Positions 23,902 through 31,694 of a stretch of 64,000 bases of DNA are shown one piece after another. The notes below the pieces were generated by a model. The model was given only the letters and a program-made list of their open reading frames with translations. It did no database searches and was not told where the DNA came from. Both the position numbers and the translations under genes were made by a program. The DNA comes from Paenibacillus sp. SY21-1 (GTDB taxonomy: Bacteria > Bacillota > Bacilli > Paenibacillales > Paenibacillaceae): positions 1-64,000 of the forward strand of contig NZ_STGF01000036.1 of NCBI RefSeq assembly GCF_005222705.1, given 5' to 3'. Each line of letters begins with the position of its first letter. Position 1 is the stretch's first letter.

Positions 23902-24624
23902 ATGGAGCTGTTGCCAGCGGTTGTCCGAATAGAAGATTTCAGGCTGGAGGAGCTGCTGCGCTCGCCTGAGCAATTTGCCAAGAAGCAAGCCTTGCGGCGA
24001 AAACGCGAGGGGGACGTCAATTGGCGTCAAATGACGCAATATGCGGCCAGTCATGCGGTGAACGATTTCTACGCGTTGCCGGTCGAGGCGCGAACGGCTG
24101 ATGCGATTGCAGCTTCCGTAGAGCGATGGTGGACGAACCGCAACTACAAATTTTTGACGGATGAGCATTATTTGCAGACCAAGCAGACGGTCATCGAGAA
24201 TTTGGAGATTTTTCTGCTTGGCGGAGCATGCTCGCCCAATCCGATCATTTGCTTCGAGCAAATGACGACTTACGTCGATGATTTGGATATGGAGCTGTCG
24301 CAGATTTTCCATACCGTTATCGAGGATAAAGGCGACAGTGCAGGAACGGGCGCGTATACGGTACAGAAATTTGTTGTGGACGCGGATCGTGAGGCGCTGG
24401 AGCTGTTGTTCCATATGACTTCCGTATTCGGAGAAAGCGCATTTGGACGGTTGCCGGCCAGAATCGAGGCGCTCTCCCTGCTGGATGGCAAACGGATTAC
24501 TTTTGAGCCCAGCGACAAGTCGCTTGAATACTCGTATGACTACATGTATCTGGTCAAAACGCTGTTGCCTGAAACGGACGTATTTAAAGTAAATGCGCTT
24601 AGGGATGTTCAGCTAGTCATGTAG
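23902..24624 (+). CDS. Unknown protein, last gene of the Fur operon
   Basis: A 240-residue soluble protein that I do not recognise. It is mostly helical with charged amphipathic helices (FRLEELLRSPEQFAKKQALR, ADAIAASVERWWTNRNYKFL, LELLFHMTSVFGESAFGRLP) and a short beta segment late on (IEALSLLDGKRITFEP). The general order, with an early LLRSPEQF and a late FGRLPARIEALSLLDGK, loosely recalls RecB-type PD-(D/E)XK proteins, but no D...ExK site is seen, so I do not assign it. The gap to the flavodoxin is 39 bp, on the same strand, and the start follows GAGAGGCGG. Iron-responsive expression is inferred from the operon. Confidence 0.7.
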   Translation: MELLPAVVRIEDFRLEELLRSPEQFAKKQALRRKREGDVNWRQMTQYAASHAVNDFYALPVEARTADAIAASVERWWTNRNYKFLTDEHYLQTKQTVIENLEIFLLGGACSPNPIICFEQMTTYVDDLDMELSQIFHTVIEDKGDSAGTGAYTVQKFVVDADREALELLFHMTSVFGESAFGRLPARIEALSLLDGKRITFEPSDKSLEYSYDYMYLVKTLLPETDVFKVNALRDVQLVM

Positions 24625-24674
24625 CGCCTAAAAGCCGCTGCACGCTCGCAGCTGTAAGCTGCCGGGCCTGTAAC

Positions 24675-24693
24675 TGCGGTGCAAAGCACCGCA
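24675..24693 (+). terminator. Short hairpin after the Fur operon
   Basis: TGCGGTGC-AAA-GCACCGCA forms an 8-bp stem with a 3-base loop, 50 bp past the last gene. There is no T run, so it may be a weak terminator or an mRNA-end stabiliser. Confidence 0.35.
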
Positions 24694-24899
24694 CTGCGCT
24701 TAACTATAAGGGAGTTGCCCAGCCTTGATCCGTTCCTTCAGGAATGCGACCGAGGCTTATTTCGTTCAAGGAAGATGGACAAAAAATAGCGTTTGCAGTA
24801 ACATGGCAATAGTTTCACAACATAAGGCTTCACTTAACATCAGGCCTCTGCAAAAAGCGTGGTCTGTGTGCGGGAGATGAGAAAGAAGGAGAGGTCAGG

Positions 24900-25751
24900 T
24901 TGTCTGAGGAATTGCTGTTGACGTTTCGCTCGCCGCCGCTGCCTTTTTTTATAGAATCGAATCGATTGACGTACAAAGTGGGGGAGGAGCATCCGAACCG
25001 CACCAACCTGGGCGTATTCGATCTGTTATTCGTGAACAAAGGCAGGCTGCATGTAGCGGAGGAACAAAATAAATGGACGCTGGAGCCGGGTGAAATTCTT
25101 ATTCTGCGCCCCGATCGCTGGCATTACTCCACACGCCCTTGCGATCAAGAGACGGTGTTCGATTGGGTGCATTTCCAGACGGTCGGCGCTTGGGAGGAGA
25201 CGACGGGCAGCCAGAGCGGATCGTTGCGCGGTGATTATTACACGTATGCGATCAGGCTGCCTAAAAAAATGAAGCTTTCCTATCCGGAGGAAGCCGCCCA
25301 TATTTTCTCGCAGCTGCACGAAGCGGCCAAAAGCACTTCGCATGGAGCGTTCTGGGACAGGCAGCAGCGGTTTTTGCATTTGCTGCAAATGCTTGACGAG
25401 GGCTGGCGTTCGGATGCGGCCAAGGCTGCCGTATCGGTTGCGGAGCGCGCGGCCGCTTATTTGAAGCTGAATTACCGGGTGCCGATAAGCAACAGCATGC
25501 TGAGCGAAGTGCTGGAGCTGCACACCAATTATATTACAAGATGCATGACGGAGGTATTCGATTGCACGCCGCAGCAGTATTTGCTGTACTACCGGCTGGA
25601 TCAGGCCAAGCTGCTGCTGATCAAGACGGATTGGCCGATCGCCCGTGTAGCCTCGGAAACCGGCTTCCGGCAAACGCCGCATTTCTCGCGGCTGTTCGCA
25701 GCCCACACCGGCATGCCGCCGTTGAAGTTCCGCAAGCGTTTTACCAGCTGA
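24900..25751 (+). CDS. AraC family transcriptional regulator
   Basis: A 283-residue regulator. The N-terminal cupin-like domain includes LEPGEILILRPDRWHYS, the sugar-binding-domain style of AraC proteins. The C-terminal ~100 residues carry two helix-turn-helix motifs (NSMLSEVLELHTNYITRCMTE and IARVASETGFRQTPHFSRLF) and the closing HTGMPPLKFRKRF. The first motif is a little unusual in sequence. The TTG start follows GGAGAGG. It stands alone, 275 bp after the Fur operon, and the target is unknown. Paenibacillus genomes hold many such regulators for carbohydrate use. Confidence 0.88.
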   Translation: MSEELLLTFRSPPLPFFIESNRLTYKVGEEHPNRTNLGVFDLLFVNKGRLHVAEEQNKWTLEPGEILILRPDRWHYSTRPCDQETVFDWVHFQTVGAWEETTGSQSGSLRGDYYTYAIRLPKKMKLSYPEEAAHIFSQLHEAAKSTSHGAFWDRQQRFLHLLQMLDEGWRSDAAKAAVSVAERAAAYLKLNYRVPISNSMLSEVLELHTNYITRCMTEVFDCTPQQYLLYYRLDQAKLLLIKTDWPIARVASETGFRQTPHFSRLFAAHTGMPPLKFRKRFTS

Positions 25752-25877
25752 TTGAATGGCGATCTGAGCTGCAAGCGAGTGTTGTCCGTCGCCATTCATA
25801 TATAGTCGCAGAAGCGGATGCATAATTTTCTCCTTATTAACAAAAACTGGTTCAAACAACGTGGAAGGATGATCGCG

Positions 25878-26549
25878 ATGATTGAACGTTTTTCGTTAAC
25901 GGCGGAGAAAAGTATGATTGAGCAGATGTTTCAACTGGAGCGGCTGGAGCCAAGCCCTGTCAGCCGCTTCAAGGCGGCGCCGACACAGACCGTGTCGATC
26001 GTTATGAATGACCGGTTCGACAGGCGTACCATGCAGAATGCCAGGTGGGGGTTATTCCCGTTCTGGGCGAAGGATTCGGTGAATGCCGATTATCAGACGA
26101 TTGCCTCCAAGCCTTATATGGAGAGAATGCTGCGCCGCCAGCGCTGTATTCTGCCATGCAGCGGCTTCTACGGGCAAAAGCAATTCGGTCAGGAAAAGGC
26201 GCCTCGCGCGATGCATACCGTAGTGCCCAACCAGCCGCTGCTTGCGGTGCCCGGCGTCTTCGATTGCTGGCGCAACGCCGAAGGCAAGGAGGTTCGGGCG
26301 TTTACGATGATTACGGCGGCGACCGCCGGTGCGATGTCGGTGTGGCAGCCCAGAATTCCGGTCATGCTGGACGAGGAGGGAATCGAAGACTGGCTCAACC
26401 CCTCTATAACCGAATTCAGCGCGCTGAGGAAGCATCTGGAGGCGATGGACTCCCACCTGATGCGTTCCTATCCGGTCACCAACGCTGTCCATAACGATAC
26501 GTACGATGCTCCCGATTGCATTCTGGAGGTCCGCCCTGATTTTGCCTGA
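25878..26549 (+). CDS. SRAP (YedK/HMCES-like) protein lacking the catalytic residues
   Basis: SRAP proteins normally crosslink abasic sites in single-stranded DNA through the N-terminal Cys2. This 223-residue copy has the fold-defining blocks: MIERFSLTAE, ARWGLFPFWAKD, NADYQTIASKP, CILPCSGFYGQK, FTMITAATAGAMSVW, PRIPVML. But the usual MCGRF reads MIERF (Cys2 to Ile), the GFYEW Glu is Gly99 and the HxRMP His is Gln157. Only Asn69 remains. Start 25878 is chosen because GGAAGG lies 9 bases before it and it aligns with the mature N-terminus of the family. The length equals Escherichia coli YedK. It is likely a non-catalytic paralogue that still binds DNA. Confidence 0.8.
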   Translation: MIERFSLTAEKSMIEQMFQLERLEPSPVSRFKAAPTQTVSIVMNDRFDRRTMQNARWGLFPFWAKDSVNADYQTIASKPYMERMLRRQRCILPCSGFYGQKQFGQEKAPRAMHTVVPNQPLLAVPGVFDCWRNAEGKEVRAFTMITAATAGAMSVWQPRIPVMLDEEGIEDWLNPSITEFSALRKHLEAMDSHLMRSYPVTNAVHNDTYDAPDCILEVRPDFA

Positions 26550-26596
26550 CCGGCCCTGATCCCGCCAGGCGCAGGTCAACCGATGACAAACGACAA

Positions 26597-26696
26597 GCTG
26601 CGTAGTATGCCGCGTTAAGGTGCAGATATACCGACGTAGAACAAATAGCTGCGTATGCCGCGCCAAGGTGCAGATCTACCGATATAGAACAAAAAG
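26597..26696 (+). repeat. Two tandem copies of a ~48-bp sequence
   Basis: Copies at about 26597-26646 and 26648-26696 share AGCTGCGTA, TGCCGCG, AAGGTGCAGAT, TACCGA and TAGAACAAA with a few base changes. They lie between the SRAP gene and the terminator. No function is evident. Confidence 0.6.
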
Positions 26697-26736
26697 CTGT
26701 CAATGTCGCCATTAGGCGATATCGGCAGCTTTTTTG
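26690..26736. terminator. Bidirectional terminator between SRAP gene and etfA
   Basis: AAAAAGCTG pairs with CAGCTTTTTT around an inner TCGCC/GGCGA stem. T runs occur on both strands, serving the convergent genes. Confidence 0.75.
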
Positions 26737-26820
26737 GTATGCGGATGGCGTCTGCGATGCAGTCTGGCTGCAGCAGGAGGCTGTCAGGCTGCATCCTGCT
26801 GTCAGTTGTGCAATAGACAG

Positions 26821-27813
26821 TCAGCCTAACATCCGGCGCAGCTCGGAAGCAAGCAGAGGGACGACCTCAAACAAGTCGCCGACGATCCCGTAATCGGCGA
26901 TGCCGAATATCGGAGCGTCCGCGTCTTTGTTAATGGCTACAATGACTCTGGACTGGCTCATTCCCGCCAGATGCTGTATGGCGCCGCTAATGCCGCAGGC
27001 GATATACAGCTGCGGCGTTACGACCTTGCCGGTTTGCCCGATCTGCAGAGCGTAGTCGCAATAGCCGGCATCGCAGGCGCCGCGCGAAGCGCCGACTGCG
27101 CCTCCTAGCGTGCCCGCGAGATCACGCAACGGCGCAAAGCCTTCTGCGCTGCGGACGCCTCTGCCGCCGGAGACGACGACGTCCGCTTCAGCGAGATCGA
27201 GCTTGTCGCCGGTGCGGCGGACCAGGCTGCGGACGGCGGTATAAAGCGGGGGCACCGTGAGCGGAAGCGGCTGTACGGTTCCCCGGCGTTCGGCTGCGTC
27301 AACCGGCTCCGCAGCCGGGAGGTTGTTCGGGCGCACCGTGACAATCCACGGATGGCCCGGCGCAAAGCTGCGCCGCTCGAATGCCTTGCCGGCATAGAGC
27401 GGACGCATAAAGCCGACGTCGGCGCCGTTTGCCGCAGGCTCAATGGCGATGACGTCGGCAATGTGGCCGGCGCCGAAGGCTACGGCCACGCGGGGCGCGA
27501 GCTCGCGCCCCAGCGCGGTGTGGCCGAGCAGCAGCGCGTCCGGCCGCACCGCGGCCATAGCTGCGCCAACGGCGGCGAAGCACGCCTCGGGCGCAAGGGC
27601 GCGGAGGGCCGGATCGTCGGCGATATGCACGACGTTCGTGCCCCGCGCCAGCAGAGCGGCGGCTTCTTCCGCCGCTCCGCCGTTGCAGGCGAGGACGGCA
27701 TGGACCTCGCCATCCTCGCCCGCGAGGAGGCGCGCTGCGCCGAGCGCCTCCAGCGCGACGCGACGAAGCGAGCCGTCGCGGGTTTCGGCGAACACTAATA
27801 CGGTTCTGGGCAA
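26821..27813 (-). CDS. etfA: Electron transfer flavoprotein alpha subunit
   Basis: The FAD-binding subunit of ETF, which takes electrons from acyl-CoA dehydrogenases. The C-terminal FAD domain has VVSGGRGV, GASRGACDAGY, QIGQTGKVVTPQLYIA, CGISGAIQHLAGM and INKDADAPIFGIADYGIVGD, all family hallmarks. The N-terminal domain is unusually Ala- and GC-rich. The start is probably TTG 27813, 9 bases after GGAAAGGGG; TTG 27822 is too close to that site. It lies downstream of etfB on the same strand, 291 bp away, with a tandem duplication in the gap. It is part of the beta-oxidation cluster and should pass electrons to FadF. Confidence 0.93.
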   Translation of the reverse strand: MPRTVLVFAETRDGSLRRVALEALGAARLLAGEDGEVHAVLACNGGAAEEAAALLARGTNVVHIADDPALRALAPEACFAAVGAAMAAVRPDALLLGHTALGRELAPRVAVAFGAGHIADVIAIEPAANGADVGFMRPLYAGKAFERRSFAPGHPWIVTVRPNNLPAAEPVDAAERRGTVQPLPLTVPPLYTAVRSLVRRTGDKLDLAEADVVVSGGRGVRSAEGFAPLRDLAGTLGGAVGASRGACDAGYCDYALQIGQTGKVVTPQLYIACGISGAIQHLAGMSQSRVIVAINKDADAPIFGIADYGIVGDLFEVVPLLASELRRMLG

Positions 27814-27903
27814 TGGGAACAACCCCTTTCCTAAGTGAATGCATGCGAATATCTGAGTTGCCGTATTTTTTCTAGGCAGGAATCTTAGGCGTTGGCAGCT
27901 GGG

Positions 27904-28132
27904 GCGGAGCAGGGATGCGCTATGTGCAGCCTGCTTAGAAGCTGAGCGGTCCCAATGTTTTTTGGGCCAGCTGTGTTGACTAAGAAAGGCGGCTTAAAGC
28001 AGCTTGGCCTCGGAGCGGAGCAGGGATGCGCTATGTGCAGCCTGCTTAGAAGCTGAGCGGTCCCAATGTTTTTTGGGCCAGTTGTGTTGTCTAAGAAAGG
28101 CAGCTTAAAGCAGCTTGGCCTCGGAGCGGAGC
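27904..28132. repeat. 111-bp tandem duplication derived from the end of etfB
   Basis: Two near-identical 111-bp units (27904-28014 and 28015-28125) share the block GCGGAGCAGGGATGCGC and the rest. The next period, from 28126, continues as the 3' coding end of etfB (GCGGAGCAAGG). Each unit contains a copy of the last codons and stop of etfB on the minus strand, plus an imperfect hairpin (GGTCCCAA...TTGGGCC). It is probably a slippage or unequal-crossover duplication of the gene end. Confidence 0.85.
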
Positions 28133-29031
28133 AAGGCTGCGAGCTGAGCCGCCTGTTCCGCCGGCGAGCCGGCGAGCCGTTTGCCTGCAGCCCGCGCGGG
28201 AGGGGGAAGCAGCTGTGTCCGTATCGTCCGAGCGAGCGACAGGTCTGCAGGGGACGCAGCTTGCTGGCCCCCTCTTGCCGCTCCTCCATCCGGCTGCGCA
28301 GGCAGCGTCCAAGATGCTCCCCGGCTAGCCGCGGACGCAGCGCTTAATGAATCAAGCTCGCCCCGAGCGACGATGCGCATAGGCTTGCGCTTGGCCTTCA
28401 TAATGCCCGGCAAGGAAGGATAGCGGGGCTCGTTCAGCCCCTGTTGGGCTGTCAGGAGAGCAGGCAGCGGCAGGGTTACTGTTTCCGTGTCCCCTTCGAC
28501 ATCGCGTTCCACGAGCGCATAGCGTTCAGCGGGCTGAGGACGGCTTGCGGCATCTCCCGCAGCGGGCAGCGCCGCCAGGTCGGCCGGGCTGAGCAGCGTA
28601 ATTTTGATGGCGGCGGACGCATGCGGAAGCCCGAGCCGCTGGGCGACCTGCAAGGCGACGCTGCCCGAGCCGCTGTCCACGGCGAACAGCCCCGCGAGCA
28701 GCAAGTCTGGCTGGAGCGGCGCGACGACTGCGGCAAGCGCCGCGGCGACGGCGAAGCTGTCGTCGGGCAAGGACGAGCTGTCGATTCGAATCGCTTCGTC
28801 GGCTCCGATGGCGAGTGCGGTGCGCAGCGCCTCTTGCGCGCGTTCAGGTCCGCAGGCGACGACCAGAACCTGTCCTCCGAGCCGTTCGCGTATGCGCAGC
28901 GCCTCCTCCAACGCATATTCATCGTAAGGATTGATGACCAGCTTCGCATCGCGTTCCTCTACGCCGCCAGGCGTGATTGCGATTTTTTCCTCCGTGTCGA
29001 ACGTTTGCTTGAGCAAAACGACGATTTTCAA
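28105..29031 (-). CDS. etfB: Electron transfer flavoprotein beta subunit
   Basis: The second ETF subunit, binding AMP in the classical proteins. It has MKIVVLLKQTFDTEEKIAI at the start, INPYDEYALEEALRIRE, and the ETF-beta signature LTAQQGLNEPRYPSLPGIMK followed by AKRKPMRI. The 308-residue length exceeds the usual ~255: after the signature there is an Ala/Gly/Ser-rich insert (~240-275) before the C-terminal helix AEQAAQLAALLRSEAKLL. The start is TTG 29031 with only a weak GGGGCG site. It is divergent from fadF across about 300 bp and upstream of etfA. Confidence 0.92.
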   Translation of the reverse strand: MKIVVLLKQTFDTEEKIAITPGGVEERDAKLVINPYDEYALEEALRIRERLGGQVLVVACGPERAQEALRTALAIGADEAIRIDSSSLPDDSFAVAAALAAVVAPLQPDLLLAGLFAVDSGSGSVALQVAQRLGLPHASAAIKITLLSPADLAALPAAGDAASRPQPAERYALVERDVEGDTETVTLPLPALLTAQQGLNEPRYPSLPGIMKAKRKPMRIVARGELDSLSAASAASRGASWTLPAQPDGGAARGGQQAASPADLSLARTIRTQLLPPPARAAGKRLAGSPAEQAAQLAALLRSEAKLL

Positions 29032-29328
29032 CGCGAACGCCCCATTTCATGTGTAAAATGTCCCAATCCCCATTCATGCTACCCTATGTCCCTTTTGACC
29101 CGAATAGACCGCTTGCAACCGCCTGCATGGCGGTATGTTCGCCTGTCGGCGCTCATATATATTAAGACTGCGCCGCATGGGCCTCGCAAGGAGAGAAGGA
29201 GAAGCTTTGCCTTTCGGATAAAAATGGATGCTGCCGCCAAGCAGAGCGGCTTTAAACCCGGCGACGCGTCAACCGCCAGACGGCAGTGCGGCGCGTACCG
29301 ATCAAACGGTTCAAAGGAGGCAACCGCT

Positions 29329-31557
29329 ATGGGAGCTTCGCTCTGGTCATGGTGGGCATCCGCCCAGACCATGCTCTGGTTAAAAGGGTTCCTGTTCGCC
29401 GCAGTCGTTTTGTTCGCGGTCTGGATGTTCGTCGAGGCCGTCAGGAGACGATGGTCCTACATTCGCCTCGGCATGCCGGTACGCTTCATTCGCTTTCGTC
29501 GTACGAAGCCCAAGGGAACCGGCTTTGCCTCACAAGTGCTTGGCCATCGCAGACTGCTTGGCGACGTTCGAAGCGGACTGATGCATTTGGTTTATTTTTA
29601 CGGCTTTATTGTGCTGCAGTTCGGGGCGCTGGATTTGATCTGGAAAGGGCTCGGCGGAGGCGCGCCATTGCCGCTGCCTCTCCCTGCATACGGCTGGTTC
29701 TCCTGGTCGCAGGAGCTGACGGCGCTGCTTGTGCTGCTGGCTGTGCTGTACGGCGCCTATCGGCGCTATGTCGAGAAGCTGCCGCGCTTAAAACGGGGCT
29801 GGAAGCCGTCGCTGGTGATGTGGTTTATCGGCTCGCTGATGCTGACGGTGCTGTTCAGCCTGGCTTTTGAGCGGCTGGCCGGTCATGGAGCCTCTATTCC
29901 TTCATCTTATGCACCGGTTAGCGGACCGCTTGCGGAGCTGCTTCAGCTGGTCGGATTTGCGAATGAAAGCGTATACGCGGCGGCGGGTTTCGAACTGTTC
30001 TGGTGGCTGCATTTGCTTGTGCTGCTTAGTTTTTTGGTGTATGTGCCGCAGTCGAAGCATTTCCATTTGCTGACGGCTCCCGTCAACTTGTGGTTCAGAC
30101 GCAGCGAGTCCCCGGGCCGCCTTGCTCCCCTTGATCTGGAAAACGAGGATGCCGAGACGTTTGGCGTAGGGAAGGTGGAGCATTTTACGCAGAAGCAGCT
30201 GCTGGATTTGTACGCCTGCGTTGAGTGCGGGCGCTGTACGAATGTTTGTCCTGCCTCAAGCACCGGCAAAATGCTTTCTCCGATGCATCTGATCGTCAAG
30301 CTGCGGGATCACCTGACGGAAAAAGGAGCCGCCGTGACGTCAACTTCTCCTTGGCTGCCGGCGGGATTATGGGCTTCACGCTCAGCGGAGCCAAAAGCCC
30401 ATGCGACGGGAGGAGTAATCCCTTCGTGGCATTCGGGAGATACCGGCATTGCGGCAACGATGGCCGCGCAGGCGGAAGGCTGGACTGTGCGTGCCGGTCT
30501 AAAGCCGGAGGAGGTGGAGCTTGTCGGGGATGTGCTGACAGAAGAGGAGCTGTGGTCCTGCACGACCTGCCGCAATTGCGAGGAGCAGTGTCCGGTCGGC
30601 AATGAGCATGTGGACAAAATTATCGACATGCGGCGCCACCTGGTGCTGATGGAGGGCAAGCTGCCGGGCGACGGTCAACGAGCCTTGCAGAATATTGAGC
30701 GCCAGAGCAATCCGTGGGGACTTCCCCGGGCCGAACGGGCGGCATGGATCACGGAATGCGAGAGCCGCACGGGCATTCGCGTGCAAACCCTGCAGGAGCT
30801 AAAGCTTCAGGGGCGCAAGGCGGATACGCTGCTGTGGGCGGGATCGATGGGCTCCTACGATACGAGAAGCAGAAGGGTGCTGTATGATGTGGTGCGGCTG
30901 CTGGACCGCGCGGGAGTGAGCTTCGGCGTGCTCGGTCTGGAGGAGAAAAGCTCCGGCGATACGGCACGGCGCATCGGGAACGAGCTGCTTTTTCAGGAGC
31001 TGTGCCGCGACAATATAGCCACCCTCGACAAATATGGGGTGACGCATATTGTGACGCCTTGCCCGCATACGTACAATACGCTCAAAAATGAATACCCCGA
31101 CTTTGGACTTCCCTCCAGCGTCAAGGTGGAGCATCATACGGAGCTGCTCGCGGACCTGCTGCAAGCAGGCAGGCTTCTTCCGGAGCATGAGGTCGAGGAG
31201 CGGGTCACGGTGCATGATTCCTGCTATTTGGGCCGATACAACGACACGTATGAGGCCCCGCGCAGCATGCTGCGGGCTATTCCGGGAGTGGTCATCGAGG
31301 AAATGGAGCGTTCCCGTGAAAATGGCATGTGCTGCGGCGCGGGCGGAGGCATGATGTGGATGGAGGAGCAGTCCGGCACCCGCGTCAATTACGCACGCAC
31401 AGCCCAGGCGCTGGAGGTACGTCCTTCGGTTGTCAGCTCTGCTTGTCCGTACTGTCTTACGATGATGGAGGATGGGCTGAAGTCGCTGGCCGAAGGAGGA
31501 AAGGTCGTAGCCCGCGATGTCGCCGAGCTGCTGGCGCAAAGCGTATTTGGCGAATAA
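29329..31557 (+). CDS. fadF: FadF-type membrane iron-sulfur oxidoreductase
   Basis: A 742-residue protein like Bacillus FadF (YwjF), thought to carry electrons from ETF to menaquinone during beta-oxidation. The first ~260 residues form a NarI-like membrane domain with several helices and conserved His. Two 4Fe-4S clusters follow: CVECGRCTNVCP (~295-306) and CTTCRNCEEQCP (~410). The C-terminal half has two CCG-type domains (TPCPHTYNT; HDSCYLGRYND with MCCGAGGGM). Start ATG 29329 is set by AAAGGAGG; the open frame extends 885 bases upstream, but that part is antisense to etfB and is not coding. It neighbours etfB, fadN and fadA. Confidence 0.92.
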   Translation: MGASLWSWWASAQTMLWLKGFLFAAVVLFAVWMFVEAVRRRWSYIRLGMPVRFIRFRRTKPKGTGFASQVLGHRRLLGDVRSGLMHLVYFYGFIVLQFGALDLIWKGLGGGAPLPLPLPAYGWFSWSQELTALLVLLAVLYGAYRRYVEKLPRLKRGWKPSLVMWFIGSLMLTVLFSLAFERLAGHGASIPSSYAPVSGPLAELLQLVGFANESVYAAAGFELFWWLHLLVLLSFLVYVPQSKHFHLLTAPVNLWFRRSESPGRLAPLDLENEDAETFGVGKVEHFTQKQLLDLYACVECGRCTNVCPASSTGKMLSPMHLIVKLRDHLTEKGAAVTSTSPWLPAGLWASRSAEPKAHATGGVIPSWHSGDTGIAATMAAQAEGWTVRAGLKPEEVELVGDVLTEEELWSCTTCRNCEEQCPVGNEHVDKIIDMRRHLVLMEGKLPGDGQRALQNIERQSNPWGLPRAERAAWITECESRTGIRVQTLQELKLQGRKADTLLWAGSMGSYDTRSRRVLYDVVRLLDRAGVSFGVLGLEEKSSGDTARRIGNELLFQELCRDNIATLDKYGVTHIVTPCPHTYNTLKNEYPDFGLPSSVKVEHHTELLADLLQAGRLLPEHEVEERVTVHDSCYLGRYNDTYEAPRSMLRAIPGVVIEEMERSRENGMCCGAGGGMMWMEEQSGTRVNYARTAQALEVRPSVVSSACPYCLTMMEDGLKSLAEGGKVVARDVAELLAQSVFGE

Positions 31558-31694
31558 GGACGAATGCATGTCGCTGCGCAGGCATTAATGACGGTCCAGG
31601 CTCGCTAGGCGGCGTGCTGCAGACGCTGATAGCGTAGCCAGGCAGTATGCGGATTGGTCGGCAAGTCGGGAAATGGAGACAGGGGGCGATTCAG

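Noticed and set aside
28444..29328. N-terminal 295-codon extension of the FadF frame
   Set aside because: It is antisense to etfB, has no ribosome binding site or protein-like composition, and a strong AAAGGAGG precedes ATG 29329.
29031..29328. FadR operator between etfB and fadF
   Set aside because: CATTCATG-like words occur, but no palindrome close to the Bacillus FadR consensus was found.
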